A stretch of DNA of 64,000 nt from Halopseudomonas laoshanensis. GTDB lineage: Bacteria; Pseudomonadota; Gammaproteobacteria; Pseudomonadales; Pseudomonadaceae. The stretch spans positions 519,807 to 583,806 of the forward strand of contig NZ_QOVF01000003.1 of assembly GCF_008365385.1 (NCBI RefSeq). The letters are read 5' to 3'. Positions 34,268 to 45,200 of the stretch are shown one piece after another. Under the pieces are notes generated by a model, which did no database searches, had not been told where the DNA came from, and worked only from the letters and a program-made list of their open reading frames with translations. The translations under genes and the position numbers were made by a program. Every line of letters starts with the position of its first letter. Position 1 is the stretch's first letter.

Positions 34268-36832
34268 ATGCGCAAGGCGTTAAGCATAGTAGTAGCGTTG
34301 ATCGGCCTTATCCTGGTGCTGGCGCTGACGGGTGTATTTCTGGCGCAGCGCGCGCTGACAGCCGCTGGAATCGGTCAGCTCGAATGGCAAGGTCTGCGCC
34401 TAGGCTGGAGTGGCGTACAGGTAGAGCAGATTACCGGTAACTATCATGCTCAGCAGGGCACGCTCGCCTTCCAGATCTCCGCACTGCAATTACAGCTGGG
34501 CGGTGATTCCCGGTTCCGCCTGGCCGCGATCAATCTGCAGACTCTGCAGCTGGATTGGCGACCGCAGCAGGCCTCTGCCGACGACACCACGGATGGGCTG
34601 CCGGATCCGTTAGCTTGGCAAGACCAATTGGCGTTGTTGCCTGACCAGTTACAGGTGGAAAGCCTGGAGTTGCGCGTGCCTTGCCCAACGGGGAGTTGTA
34701 CTGCACAGGGCGAATTTCGGCTCAACCGGCTGGGCGAAGAGCGGTTCGCCGCGCAATTGGTGTTGAACGCGCCCGAGGGCAGGCTGAAATTCGATGCGCA
34801 ACTGCACTCAGACGTTGAGGCGTTGGACCTGCAAGCCCAGTTACAGCTTTCCGGTCAGCCCGCTGCGACGCTGGAAGGACGCTGGTCGCAGCGGGATCAA
34901 CTACCTGTTTGGGCCGGCAGCGTGCAGGTAACACAGTGGCCGCAAGCGGATTGGTTGTTGGCCTATGCCGCACCCTGGCTGGGCCGTCAGGCTTATCCGT
35001 TCGAGCAGTTACCCACTGGCATGCGCGCCAGCGTGGACTGGAACCTGGCACCCGTGACCCGACCGGCGGAATGGGTTGATCTGCTGGATGGGCAGGTGCA
35101 GCTGAATGCCGATATAGCCCTGCCACAATCCTGGTATTGGCCGGAGGTCGGAGAGCTGCAAGGCCAAATGCTGTTGGATGTAGTGGGTGATAACGGCGAC
35201 TGGGGCCTGCAACAAGGCTCCGCCCGGCTGGTGATAGACCAGCCGGCGGTGGCGGCGCTGCAGCGTCTGCCCGAAGATCTGCGGCCCAACCAACTGATTC
35301 TGCGGATCGACCCGGAAGATAACAGTGCGCTCGGCCGAGCCACGCCGTTGTCACTGGGGATTGAGCTTGAGGCAACTGGCCGGGTAGAACTGGGGTTGGC
35401 TGGCCAGCTCACGCTGACCTCGCGTCCGCACTGGCAGGCGGAATGGCAGCTGCTGACGCTCAAGGGCGCTGCCGCCGAGTTGGATCTGGACGAGTTGCAG
35501 CTGCGCGGCCTTAAGCTGGACTGGCCTTTTGAGGGCCGTCTGGACGCGCAGCAATTGACCGCGCAGTTCGGCGAGGGGGCCCGCCTGCAGGCCAGCAGCA
35601 TCGTCGATGCCTCGACCGGAATGGCGTTGCAAAACGTGTCGCTGGACCTGTCCGGGCTTCAGCTGCAATCACCGCTGGACGAGGCGCTGCAGATCAGCCT
35701 GAAAGGTCCGTTGAACATGACCGCGGCCAGCGTTAACCACGATGTACTTGAACCCCAGGGTTGGGCGCTTGACGGTGAGCTGGACTATTCGGCGCAGCAG
35801 ATTGGCTGGAAGGGGGTCGGGAAAACCACCACTGGTTTGGGGCTGGATGTGGAGTTTGATTGGCCAGAGCAGCAACCATGGCGCGCCAATGTAAGCCTGC
35901 AGGAGGTGTTTCTGCGCGCAGCCAATCCTCTGGCGGATACATTCTCTGGCTGGCCGTCGCTGCTGAGCTTCGCCAGCGGCCGTCTGACCGGGCAGCTGGA
36001 GGCCGTCGGATCAGCGGGGCTCGACAGCGTGCAAGGCCAGTTCACGCTGAGCGGCGGCAAGGGCATTTTCGACCGATCAACGTTCGAAGGGCTGACGGCG
36101 AACATTAACCTGGCGCTCGCCGCAGATGATCTGCAATTGGTGTTCCCGGACCTGCGCCTGGAGGCATTGGACCCAGGCATGCCATTGGGACCGGTCAGCT
36201 TCAGCGGCGAATACCGCGCGGAGCTGGCAAATCTCACCGGCGGAGTGCTGAATGTCGATGCTGCGCGCATGGGCATGCTCGGCGGTCAGGTGCGGGTGAA
36301 TGCGGCCAGGCTTGATCTGTCCCGTCCCCGGCAGAGCGTGCTCGTAGAGCTGGAGGGTGTTGAACTGGGCAGGTTGTTCGAGGTCTATCCAGCGGAAGGA
36401 TTGAGCGGCCGAGGCACGCTCGACGGCCGCTTGCCGGTAAGCCTCGAGGGCGGGAAACTGGTGGTTGACGACGGCCAGCTCCAGGCTCGCGAGCCGGGTG
36501 GTTTTCTGCGCTACCGCTCGGAGAAGCTTGATGACCTGGCACGCAGCAATGCAGGTATGCGCCAGGTGGCGGCTGCGCTGGATGATTTTCAGTACAGTGT
36601 ATTAGCCTCGGATGTAGCTTATGATCAGGACGGCTTGTTGGTATTGGGATTGCAATTGCAGGGGCACAATCCCTCGTTACAGGACGGCAGGCCGATTCAT
36701 CTGAATATCCGTCTGGAAGAAAATGTGCCTGCGCTGCTGGCCAGTTTGCAGCTCAGCGGGCAAGTCAGCGACATAATTCAGAAGCGGGTGCAGGAGCGCT
36801 TGTTGCAACGGCGCCTGGCCCCCGACCCATGA
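34268..36832 (+). CDS. ydbH: YdbH-family AsmA-like intermembrane protein
   Basis: The 854-residue product has a single N-terminal membrane anchor (ALSIVVALIGLILVLALTGV) followed by a long periplasmic beta-rich region of repeating LQL and LDL strands, as in AsmA/TamB/YhdP bridge proteins. The C-terminal region with RGTLDGRLPVSLEGGKLVVD and GGFLRYRSEKLDDLARSNAG is characteristic of the YdbH C-terminal domain. It is followed by ynbE and ydbL, the conserved trio; in Escherichia coli YdbH and YnbE form an inner-to-outer membrane bridge linked to phospholipid transport. GAGG stands before the ATG. Confidence 0.9.
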   Translation: MRKALSIVVALIGLILVLALTGVFLAQRALTAAGIGQLEWQGLRLGWSGVQVEQITGNYHAQQGTLAFQISALQLQLGGDSRFRLAAINLQTLQLDWRPQQASADDTTDGLPDPLAWQDQLALLPDQLQVESLELRVPCPTGSCTAQGEFRLNRLGEERFAAQLVLNAPEGRLKFDAQLHSDVEALDLQAQLQLSGQPAATLEGRWSQRDQLPVWAGSVQVTQWPQADWLLAYAAPWLGRQAYPFEQLPTGMRASVDWNLAPVTRPAEWVDLLDGQVQLNADIALPQSWYWPEVGELQGQMLLDVVGDNGDWGLQQGSARLVIDQPAVAALQRLPEDLRPNQLILRIDPEDNSALGRATPLSLGIELEATGRVELGLAGQLTLTSRPHWQAEWQLLTLKGAAAELDLDELQLRGLKLDWPFEGRLDAQQLTAQFGEGARLQASSIVDASTGMALQNVSLDLSGLQLQSPLDEALQISLKGPLNMTAASVNHDVLEPQGWALDGELDYSAQQIGWKGVGKTTTGLGLDVEFDWPEQQPWRANVSLQEVFLRAANPLADTFSGWPSLLSFASGRLTGQLEAVGSAGLDSVQGQFTLSGGKGIFDRSTFEGLTANINLALAADDLQLVFPDLRLEALDPGMPLGPVSFSGEYRAELANLTGGVLNVDAARMGMLGGQVRVNAARLDLSRPRQSVLVELEGVELGRLFEVYPAEGLSGRGTLDGRLPVSLEGGKLVVDDGQLQAREPGGFLRYRSEKLDDLARSNAGMRQVAAALDDFQYSVLASDVAYDQDGLLVLGLQLQGHNPSLQDGRPIHLNIRLEENVPALLASLQLSGQVSDIIQKRVQERLLQRRLAPDP

Positions 36833-36848
36833 CCAAGGAGTAGCAAGC

Positions 36849-37040
36849 ATGCGATGGCGTCTGATCCCGGTTACCGCGGTGGCGTTCTGGTTGCTGGCGG
36901 GTTGCACGCCCACCGTGCAACTGGCGGCCCCGAATGAACCTATCAATATCAATCTGAATGTGAAGATCCAGCACGAGATCTATATCAAGGTCGACAAGCA
37001 GTTGGATGAACTCTTCAGCGAATCCAGTGGCCTGTTCTAG
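36849..37040 (+). CDS. ynbE: YnbE-family outer-membrane lipoprotein
   Basis: This 63-residue protein has a lipobox (FWLLAGC, Cys about residue 19) and then the strongly conserved VQLAAPNEPININLNVKIQH, EIYIKVDKQLDELF sequence of YnbE. It is the outer-membrane partner of YdbH, stacking beta strands onto the YdbH C terminus. AAGGAG precedes the start; 16 bp after ydbH and 11 bp before ydbL, so one operon. Confidence 0.92.
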   Translation: MRWRLIPVTAVAFWLLAGCTPTVQLAAPNEPININLNVKIQHEIYIKVDKQLDELFSESSGLF

Positions 37041-37051
37041 AGGGAAATGAC

Positions 37052-37396
37052 ATGCGCATGAATAGTCGATTTTTTGCAGTAGTACTGGCGCTGCTGGTCA
37101 GCGCGCCGGTGTGGGCCTTGAGCCTGAATGAAGCCATGAGCGCGCTGCCGGCGGCCAAGTCCGCGGGCCAACTGGGCGAGCAGCCTAACGGTTACCTCGG
37201 TGTGGTCAGCGCCTCGGGCAGTGCGGCCGAGATCGCCAAGCAGATCAACCAGGCCCGTCGTGAGGAATATCAGCGTCTGGCCGAGGAAAACGGCATCCAG
37301 CTTAGGGATGTGGAGTCGATCGCCGGCAAGAAGGCGCTGGATCGCACGCCCGCTGGGCAATATATCCTGCTTAATGATGTGTGGATGAAGAAATAG
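37052..37396 (+). CDS. ydbL: YdbL-family periplasmic protein (DUF1318)
   Basis: The 114-residue product has a cleaved signal peptide (MRMNSRFFAVVLALLVSAPV, WA) and a mature part ALSLNEAMSALPAAKSAGQL, GEQPNGYLGV, with RREEYQRLAEENGIQLRDVE and ALDRTPAGQYILL, matching DUF1318/YdbL. In Escherichia coli YdbL acts as a chaperone limiting YnbE multimerisation in the YdbH-YnbE bridge. GAGGG precedes the first ATG; a second in-frame ATG two codons later is possible. Confidence 0.9.
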   Translation: MRMNSRFFAVVLALLVSAPVWALSLNEAMSALPAAKSAGQLGEQPNGYLGVVSASGSAAEIAKQINQARREEYQRLAEENGIQLRDVESIAGKKALDRTPAGQYILLNDVWMKK

Positions 37397-37418
37397 CGCC
37401 AGCCTGGCATCGGTTGGT

Positions 37419-38069
37419 CTAGTCGTCCTCGGCGTGCCAACTGATGCTGCCATACCAGCCCGTCACCGGCTGTTGACTGTTGTCGCAGTCGGTCATGATG
37501 GCGATGCCATCAATGCTGCCCGGATCCATGCCGTGGTAGGTCTTGAAATCTTCCCGCACGTTGCGCTGTTCCTCGACCAGCTTTCCCGGCGTGGGCGGCG
37601 GGCCGCTGCGCAAGGCCAGCATGTGCGCGTTGGCGGTGTAGGCATTCGGCCAGTCAGCCCCGACAGGTTGCGCGCTTGACCATACATAGTTCAGCGCCTT
37701 GGTACGCCAGGGCAGTAGCCCGCCGTCCTTCACTACATATAGCCTGACCGGGTAATCATCACCGTCCTTGCTGGTCTCATCGATACCCTCAAAGATGTTC
37801 TCTACCGCCCAGGACCATTTCAGGATCGGCGTCTGCTGAAGATTGATTACCTGTTCCAGATACAGCGCAGAAGCGCCGTTAATGCACTGCGCGCGCAGCA
37901 ACGTCTGGTTGCCACTTTGATCCAGGCGGTATTGGCTGGGGCCGGCGAAGTCGCGGCTATCCCATGCCAGTATGTCGGCCGGGTTGATGCTTGCGGTGTC
38001 AGCCAAGGCCGCAGTTGAGCTGGCCAGTATCGTCATGGCGATTACACCAGGAGCAGTTCTACTCATCAT
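37419..38069 (-). CDS. DUF3047 family exported protein
   Basis: I start at MMSRTAPGVIAMTILASSTA (signal peptide ending ALADTAS); the frame is open for 56 more codons, but these overlap a different small gene and have no exported character. The mature part, LAWDSRDFAGPSQYRLDQSG, LKWSWAVENIFEGIDETSKD, DDYPVRLYVVKDGG and MTDCDNSQQPVTGWYGSISW, is the DUF3047 pattern. Function unknown. Its start overlaps the end of the upstream small gene by 11 bp, implying translational coupling. Confidence 0.85.
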   Translation of the reverse strand: MMSRTAPGVIAMTILASSTAALADTASINPADILAWDSRDFAGPSQYRLDQSGNQTLLRAQCINGASALYLEQVINLQQTPILKWSWAVENIFEGIDETSKDGDDYPVRLYVVKDGGLLPWRTKALNYVWSSAQPVGADWPNAYTANAHMLALRSGPPPTPGKLVEEQRNVREDFKTYHGMDPGSIDGIAIMTDCDNSQQPVTGWYGSISWHAEDD

Positions 38070-38274
38070 GCGGCTTTTGGTCCGGCAGTGTCGTTGCGGT
38101 TTTTTCTGCCTCGCTGGCCTGGAATTTTTCCCAATCTTCCCAGTCGTGCGGGGTGCCACTGCGTGGTTGGCCTGGATGCAGCGCACGCTCCAGGGATTTG
38201 CCCCGCAGGCTGTGATCGGCTTTTTGGTGATCGCCATCCAGGCCGTATTTTTTCAGAAATTCGTCAGCTCGCAT
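38059..38274 (-). CDS. Small hydrophilic protein (71 aa) ahead of DUF3047
   Basis: A strong AGGAGAGAGAC stands directly before this ATG. The product, MRADEFLKKYGLDGDHQKAD, HSLRGKSLERALHPGQPR, then SGTPHDWEDWEKFQASEAEK and a polar tail, has no membrane or export signal and looks disordered with two tryptophans. The good ribosome binding site and overlap with the DUF3047 start support a real gene. I do not recognise the family. Confidence 0.65.
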   Translation of the reverse strand: MRADEFLKKYGLDGDHQKADHSLRGKSLERALHPGQPRSGTPHDWEDWEKFQASEAEKTATTLPDQKPHDE

Positions 38275-38393
38275 GTCTCTCTCCTGGGACTACCCTGGCA
38301 GGCCAGCGGGGGAAGGATCTTGAGCGAGTATGCGCCTGAGCTGTCGGCGTAACCAGCAACTCAGGGCGGCAAGCTGTTACGGTTTCTGTCTGA

Positions 38394-39395
38394 CTATTCA
38401 GCGGTCATATCAAGCAGGCTGCTAACCCGCAGCCGTTCGTTGGCATTGAAGCGGTTCTCGAGCAGTTCCTCAATCGCAGCCTGCTTGTCGTCTTCGGCCA
38501 GGCCTTGATAGCTCAGAATTTCCTCCCGCTCCGCGCTGAAATCATCCATGCGCTGCTGCCATTGTTGACGCTCCTGATCCAGATCCTCCAGCCGGCCGGT
38601 CGCTTCAGGGCCCACCAGTGACAGGCGTAGCTCGCGGACTTCGCTGGGGTCGGCGCCCTGTTCAAGCAACTGCTCGGTTTGCACCGTCAGCTCTTGATGG
38701 ATCTGCGGTATCAGCACGTCCTGTACAGCGTCAGGCAGGCTCTGGCGCAGGTTCTCGATCATAGCCGCCTTGTCATCGTCGGTCAGGTTGGGATCCTGCA
38801 GAATCGCCAGTCGCTCCAGGGTGAAATGGTTGTAGATCTCTTCTGCGGCAAAAAACGCCGCATGCGCTTCCGGGCTGAACAGGCGCGCACGTAGGCGCTG
38901 GACTTCGTCCTGGCGGGCACGTAGGCCGGCAATGTCAGCGACTACCGGAAACCCTTGCTCCAGCTCCACCAGCGCGGTTTTGTAATCGATATAGTTCTGC
39001 AGTAAAGCCAGCGACTGGCCCAGAGCCGGGTCCTGCAATTGGCTAGCGAGATAAATGCGAATGCGCTCGGCGGCTTCTTCAAAGCTGATTTCGCCAACGG
39101 CGGTGAAGAAATAGTCAAACAGGTGGCGCAGCTGCTCGCTGATCACCAGGTTGCCCTGCGCGTCGACTTCCAGCGTGCCGTCCACCTCCGTTTCACGTAG
39201 CGACTCAATGCCGTCGGTCGGCGCGGCCAAACCCAAACGGTTCGGAATGTGTTGCATGGATTCATAGGTAGGCGCGGGGGCGGCTGCCGGGGGGGCTTTC
39301 GCACGCTCGGTCACGACGGCATCTTCCGGCGCCAGCAGTTGCCAGCCGACGAGTAATGCTGCGGCGGCGAAGGGCAGGTATATCAAGACTTTCAT
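38394..39395 (-). CDS. lifO: Lipase-specific foldase LifO
   Basis: The 333-residue protein has an N-terminal membrane anchor (LIYLPFAAAALLVGWQLLA), an Ala/Pro-rich linker, and a long helical domain containing RHLFDYFFTAVGEISFEEAA, the foldase signature. Lif proteins stay in the inner membrane, wrap around LipA in the periplasm and drive its final folding before type II secretion. It lies 78 bp downstream of lipA on the same strand, the usual order. Confidence 0.94.
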   Translation of the reverse strand: MKVLIYLPFAAAALLVGWQLLAPEDAVVTERAKAPPAAAPAPTYESMQHIPNRLGLAAPTDGIESLRETEVDGTLEVDAQGNLVISEQLRHLFDYFFTAVGEISFEEAAERIRIYLASQLQDPALGQSLALLQNYIDYKTALVELEQGFPVVADIAGLRARQDEVQRLRARLFSPEAHAAFFAAEEIYNHFTLERLAILQDPNLTDDDKAAMIENLRQSLPDAVQDVLIPQIHQELTVQTEQLLEQGADPSEVRELRLSLVGPEATGRLEDLDQERQQWQQRMDDFSAEREEILSYQGLAEDDKQAAIEELLENRFNANERLRVSSLLDMTAE

Positions 39396-39432
39396 TCAGG
39401 CTCCAGTGAGCAAAAATGGCTTCAAATCAGGA

Positions 39433-39454
39433 GGCCGGCCCCTGAGGACCGGCC
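39433..39454 (-). promoter_or_regulatory. Hairpin in the lipA-lifO gap
   Basis: GGCCGGCCCC and the later GGACCGGCC form a GC-rich stem inside the 78-bp gap. It may protect the lipA 3' end or lower lifO expression relative to lipA. Confidence 0.5.
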
Positions 39455-39473
39455 CTATGGCTATACCCGCCTG

Positions 39474-40729
<1,256 letters not shown>

Positions 40730-41191
40730 ATGGTGGAAAGCACGATCTTGAATGGTTATGCGTTCTGGCTTTTGCTGGGGCTGGTATTGCTGGCATCGGA
40801 GTTTTTTGTACCGGGCTTGATAGCCGCTTTTTTCGGGCTTGGCGCCCTTGTCGTTGGCGCTTTGACCTTGTTCGGGGTGATCGAATCCACCGGCGCGCAG
40901 TTGACCTGCTTTGCGGTCATCAGTCTGGTTGCGTTATTCGTCTTGCGGCGGCAGTGCCAGCGTTGGCTTCAAGGTACCGAGTCCGACCGCTCGATGAAGG
41001 ATATGGACGATGCCGGCTTTATTGGCGAGCGGGTCCAGGTAATCGTGGATTTTGTCGATGGCGTGGGTGATGTAACGCTCAATGGTGCCAAGTGGGATGC
41101 TGAATCCAGTGACCCGTTGATCGCCGGGGAGCATGCCTGGGTGATCGATCACAATGGCATCGTACTCAAGGTCAGCCGGCAGCGGCCGTGA
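40730..41191 (+). CDS. NfeD-like membrane protein
   Basis: The 153-residue protein starts MVESTILNGYAFWLLLGLVL with AAGGAT upstream. It has two to three membrane segments (including VVGALTLFGVIESTGAQLTC) and a C-terminal OB-fold-like domain (GFIGERVQVIVDFVDGVGDV, GAKWDAESSDPLIAGEHAWV). This is the short NfeD class that pairs with stomatin-type SPFH proteins, and a stomatin gene follows 56 bp downstream. The pair is thought to organise membrane microdomains. Confidence 0.88.
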   Translation: MVESTILNGYAFWLLLGLVLLASEFFVPGLIAAFFGLGALVVGALTLFGVIESTGAQLTCFAVISLVALFVLRRQCQRWLQGTESDRSMKDMDDAGFIGERVQVIVDFVDGVGDVTLNGAKWDAESSDPLIAGEHAWVIDHNGIVLKVSRQRP

Positions 41192-41247
41192 GCGAGCCTG
41201 AGTTTTCTTAGTAGTTTTTTATCAGCGTGACATAACGGAGCAAGTAC

Positions 41248-42177
41248 ATGGACATTACTACAATGATTTCGCTGGCCTTTCTGGTATTGGTCGTCATCGC
41301 GGTGGCCAAAACGGCGCGCATCGTGCCCCAGCGATCGGCCTTTATCGTCGAGCGTCTGGGTAAATATGCCAAGACTCTGGAAGCCGGCTTTCACCTGCTG
41401 GTGCCCTTTGTTGATCGGGTCTCCTACAAGCATACGTTGAAGGAAGAGGCCATCGACGTACCCAGCCAGGCCTGCGTTACCAAGGACAACATTCAGGTCG
41501 TGGTCAACGGGGTACTTTACCTGCAGGTGGTGGACGCGAAACTGGCCAGCTACGGGATCAATGATTACCGTTATGCAGCCATGCAGCTGGCGCAAACCAC
41601 CTTGCGTTCGGTGGTCGGCAAGATCGAGTTGGACAAGACCTTTGAAGAGCGGGAAACCATCAACACCCAGGTGGTGCTGGCGCTGGATGAAGCGGCCAAA
41701 CCCTGGGGCGTGAAGGTGCTGCGCTACGAGATTGCCGACATCGAGCTTCCAGCGACCATTCTTGATGCACTGGAAAAGCAGATGCGCGCCGAGCGGGAGC
41801 GTCGCGCGGTGGTAGCCCAGTCGGAAGGCGAGCGGGAGGCCAAGATCAATGTGTCGGAAGGCGTGAAGCAGGAAACTATCAACCTCTCCGAAGCCGACAA
41901 GCAGCGTCAGATCAACGAGGCGGAAGGCCGTGCCCGTGAAATCCAGTTGATTGCCGAGGCCACGGCTGAAGGCCTGCGCCGCGTTGCTGAAGCGATCAAC
42001 ACCGAAGGCGGCAAGGAGGCAGTGGGTCTGCGGGTTGCCGAGCAGTATGTGCGTGAATTCGGCAAGCTGGCAAAGACCAACAACACCATGATTCTGCCTG
42101 CCGAGTTGAGCAATATCGGCGCTGCGGTGGCGGCCATCACCAAGACCATGGAAAGCGTCAAGCAGCCGACCCTCTGA
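41248..42177 (+). CDS. SPFH/band-7 stomatin-like protein (QmcA type)
   Basis: The 309-residue protein has an N-terminal membrane segment (MISLAFLVLVVIAVAKT), the SPFH domain (VPQRSAFIVERLGKYAKTLE, LQVVDAKLASYGINDY, QTTLRSVVGKIELDKTFEER), then a coiled coil of EAKINVSEGVKQETINLSEA type and a C-terminal QYVREFGKLAKTNNTMILPA, all typical of paraslipin/QmcA stomatins. It likely forms a large inner-membrane ring with the NfeD protein encoded upstream. A clear terminator follows. Confidence 0.93.
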   Translation: MDITTMISLAFLVLVVIAVAKTARIVPQRSAFIVERLGKYAKTLEAGFHLLVPFVDRVSYKHTLKEEAIDVPSQACVTKDNIQVVVNGVLYLQVVDAKLASYGINDYRYAAMQLAQTTLRSVVGKIELDKTFEERETINTQVVLALDEAAKPWGVKVLRYEIADIELPATILDALEKQMRAERERRAVVAQSEGEREAKINVSEGVKQETINLSEADKQRQINEAEGRAREIQLIAEATAEGLRRVAEAINTEGGKEAVGLRVAEQYVREFGKLAKTNNTMILPAELSNIGAAVAAITKTMESVKQPTL

Positions 42178-42200
42178 GCGCTTGATTTCCTGATTAGAAA

Positions 42201-42224
42201 AACCCGGCTTCGGCCGGGTTTTTT
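42201..42224 (+). terminator. Rho-independent terminator after the stomatin gene
   Basis: AACCCGGC-TTCG-GCCGGGTT forms an eight-pair stem with TTCG loop and is followed by TTTT. The complementary A run on the left (GAAAAACCCGG) lets it also serve the convergent RND operon. Confidence 0.93.
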
Positions 42225-42236
42225 GTGCTCCTGATA

Positions 42237-45200
42237 CTAGGCCGGGCGCACCTGCCGCCGCTCCTTGAACTCCTCCAGTACTGACATCAACGCCGGGATG
42301 ACCAGCAGCACCAGCAGGGTCGAGAAGCCCAGACCGAAGGCAATGGATGTCGCCATAGGGATAAGGAACTGCGCTTGCAACGAGGTCTCGAACAGCAGCG
42401 GCAGCAGGCCGCCAACGGTGGTCAGCGAGGTTAGCAGCACGGCGCGCAGGCGCTGTACCACCGCCTCATTCAAGCCCTCGGATATGCTTAAGCCAAGTTT
42501 GCGTTGTTGCTGATAGAAGCTGACCAGAATGATCGAGTTGTTGACCACGATGCCGGACAACCCGAACAAGCCGAACAGTGACAGAATCGTCATGTTCAAG
42601 CCCATCACCCAGTGCCCGAGCAAGGCGCCGACCAGTGCCAAAGGAATCACCGCCATGACAATCAGCGGCGTGCTCCATGACGAGAACACCCAGACCAGTA
42701 CCGCGTACATCAGCAACAGGCCGATGACCAGGCCGGTCTGCATATCGGCCATGGTCTCGCGCTGGTCGGCGGAGCGTCCTTCAAAGCTGTAACGAACGTT
42801 GTACTGTCTGGCCAGATCGGGCAACGCCTCAGTCAGCGTCGCCAGCACCTCGCCTGCGGTAGTCTGTGTTGCGTCGATATCGGCGGTGATTTCCGCGGCC
42901 AGGCGGCCCTCCGCGTGGCGCAATGCTTCAAAGCCCTGGCGGGTTTCGAATTCGGCGACTTGATTGAGGGGCACAAAGCGGCCGTCATTCAGGCGGATCG
43001 CCAGATCATTCAGGCTGCCCAGCCGTTCGCGCTCCGCCCGCGGTAACTGGACGCGTACTTCGATTTCATCCGATTGCTGTTGGTAAATCTGCGCCAGACG
43101 ACCGTCATAGGCGGCCCGCAGCTGTCGCCCCAGGGTCTGGGTGCTCAGGCCCAGGGATTGACCATAGGGCGTCAGGCTGTAAATCAACTGCTCGCGACCC
43201 CAGGGCATGTCGTCTTCTGTGCTGACTACCCCGGCAATGCTGCCGAGCATAACGCCCACCGCTTCGGCAGCCAGTTTGAGTTGCGCGGGGCTTTCACCGG
43301 TCAGTCGCACATTCACGTCTTTGCCCGGCGGCCCACCGGTACGTTCGGCGATGATCAACTGGTCTATGCCGGCGGGTAGCTGGATACGTTCACGCCAGGC
43401 GCGAATAAACGCGATGTTGCGCACATCGCGATGGTCAGGTGAGGCCAGCTCCACCGAGATGGAACCCAGTTGATCGCCCAGCCGGCCAGCGCCCGACGCG
43501 CCAATGACTTCGCCGCGGCGCACGATGGCATTATCGATAAGCGGCACGCCGAAGCTCTCTTCGGTCTGGTTCAGAGTTTCCTGTAGATGATCGAGAAAGG
43601 CATCTACATCCGCCTTGGGCGTGCCAGCGACAAAGTTGGCATTGGCGTAGATCGCCTGAGGCTCGGGCGTGGGAAAGAAGCTGAAGCCAATTCGGCCGCC
43701 ACTGATCAGCCCAATGGTCAGAATAATGCTGACCAGGGCACAGGCTAGAGTGGCCCCACGATGGCGCAAGGTGAGTTGCGACAGGCGCCGGAAGCGACCC
43801 TCACGGAAGTGATCGAAATGCCGATCAAACCCCTGGCGCAGGCGATCGACACGGCGGCCACCGCGCTGCAACAGCCCGGTGCCGGTAGAGGCCACCACGG
43901 GTTTGAAGGCGTTGCGCAGGTGATGCGGCAGTACCACAAAGCATTCCAGCAACGAGGCAATCAGTACGCAGATCATCACAATGGGAATGTCGCCGAGGAT
44001 ATTGCCGAAGATGCCACCTACCACCAGTAGCGGCATAAACGCCGCGATGGTGGTCAGCGACGAGGCCACTACAGGCCAGAGCATGCGGTGCGCGGCTCCC
44101 TCCGAGGCGAAGGCTGGATTTTCACCACTGCGAAAATGCGCGTCGGCATCCTCACCAACCACGATGGCGTCATCGACGATCACCCCCAAGGCCATGATCA
44201 GCGCGAACAACGAAATCATGTTGATGGAGCCGCCAATCAGCCAGAACACCCCCAGTGCAGCGAGGAAGGCAGTAGGAATGCCCACAGCAACCCAGAGCGC
44301 GACGCGCCCCGGGAGGAACAGATAGAGCAGCAGCAATACCAGGACCAAACCGCTGACGCCGTTGCTGACCAACAGACCGATACGATCGCTGATCAGTTGC
44401 CAGGCCTGATCATAGGTGTCGAGCGAAATGCCCGGCGGCAGTGTCGGCTCGACCTCGGCGAGCCATTCGTTGAGAATATTCGCTGAAGCCAGCGAATCAC
44501 CGTTCTCGGCGCGCTGCAGCAACAGCTCAACCGCAGGATAATTCTTGTGCCGCAGTTGCAGCTGGTTGCGCATCGGCTCCTGGCGGATGTCGGCCACATC
44601 GCCAAGCCGCACATAGTCGGCTCCGCCAGGCTGCAGCGGCAGATCGGCAAACTCTTCCGGGTTGCGTCGCTGTTCCACGGCGCGCAATTCGCGAGCGGAG
44701 TCCGCCTCGCCAGCCAGGCCGGCGGGTAGATCGCTGGATTCCGCAGCCACCCGTTCGGCTACCTGATCCAGCGACATACCCAGCTGCTGCAGCTGGCTGT
44801 TGGGTACCTCGATGCTGATTTGCTGGGAGGGCAAACCGCGGATATCAATGCGGTCAATGCCACGGCTGAGCAGGTCGCGTTCATAACGGTAGGCTAGCGC
44901 GCGCAGCTCGTGGTCAGCATAGGGGCCGTAGATCACCAGGGTGGCGATCGGATCAAAGCGTGCTACGCGAATCACCTCGGGGCGTTCGGCATCGGCAGGC
45001 AGGTTGCGAAATTCGTCTACCCGCTGGCGCGCATCGTCCAGCGCAATGATGGCATCGGTCCCTTCGACAAACTCCAGGGTGATATTGGAGACGCCCTGGG
45101 CCGACGTGGAGGTCATCGACTTCAGCCCTTCCAGGCTGCGCAAACGCTGTTCCAGCGGTTGGGTAATGGCTTGTTCGATATCTTCCGCTGCTGCGCCGCT

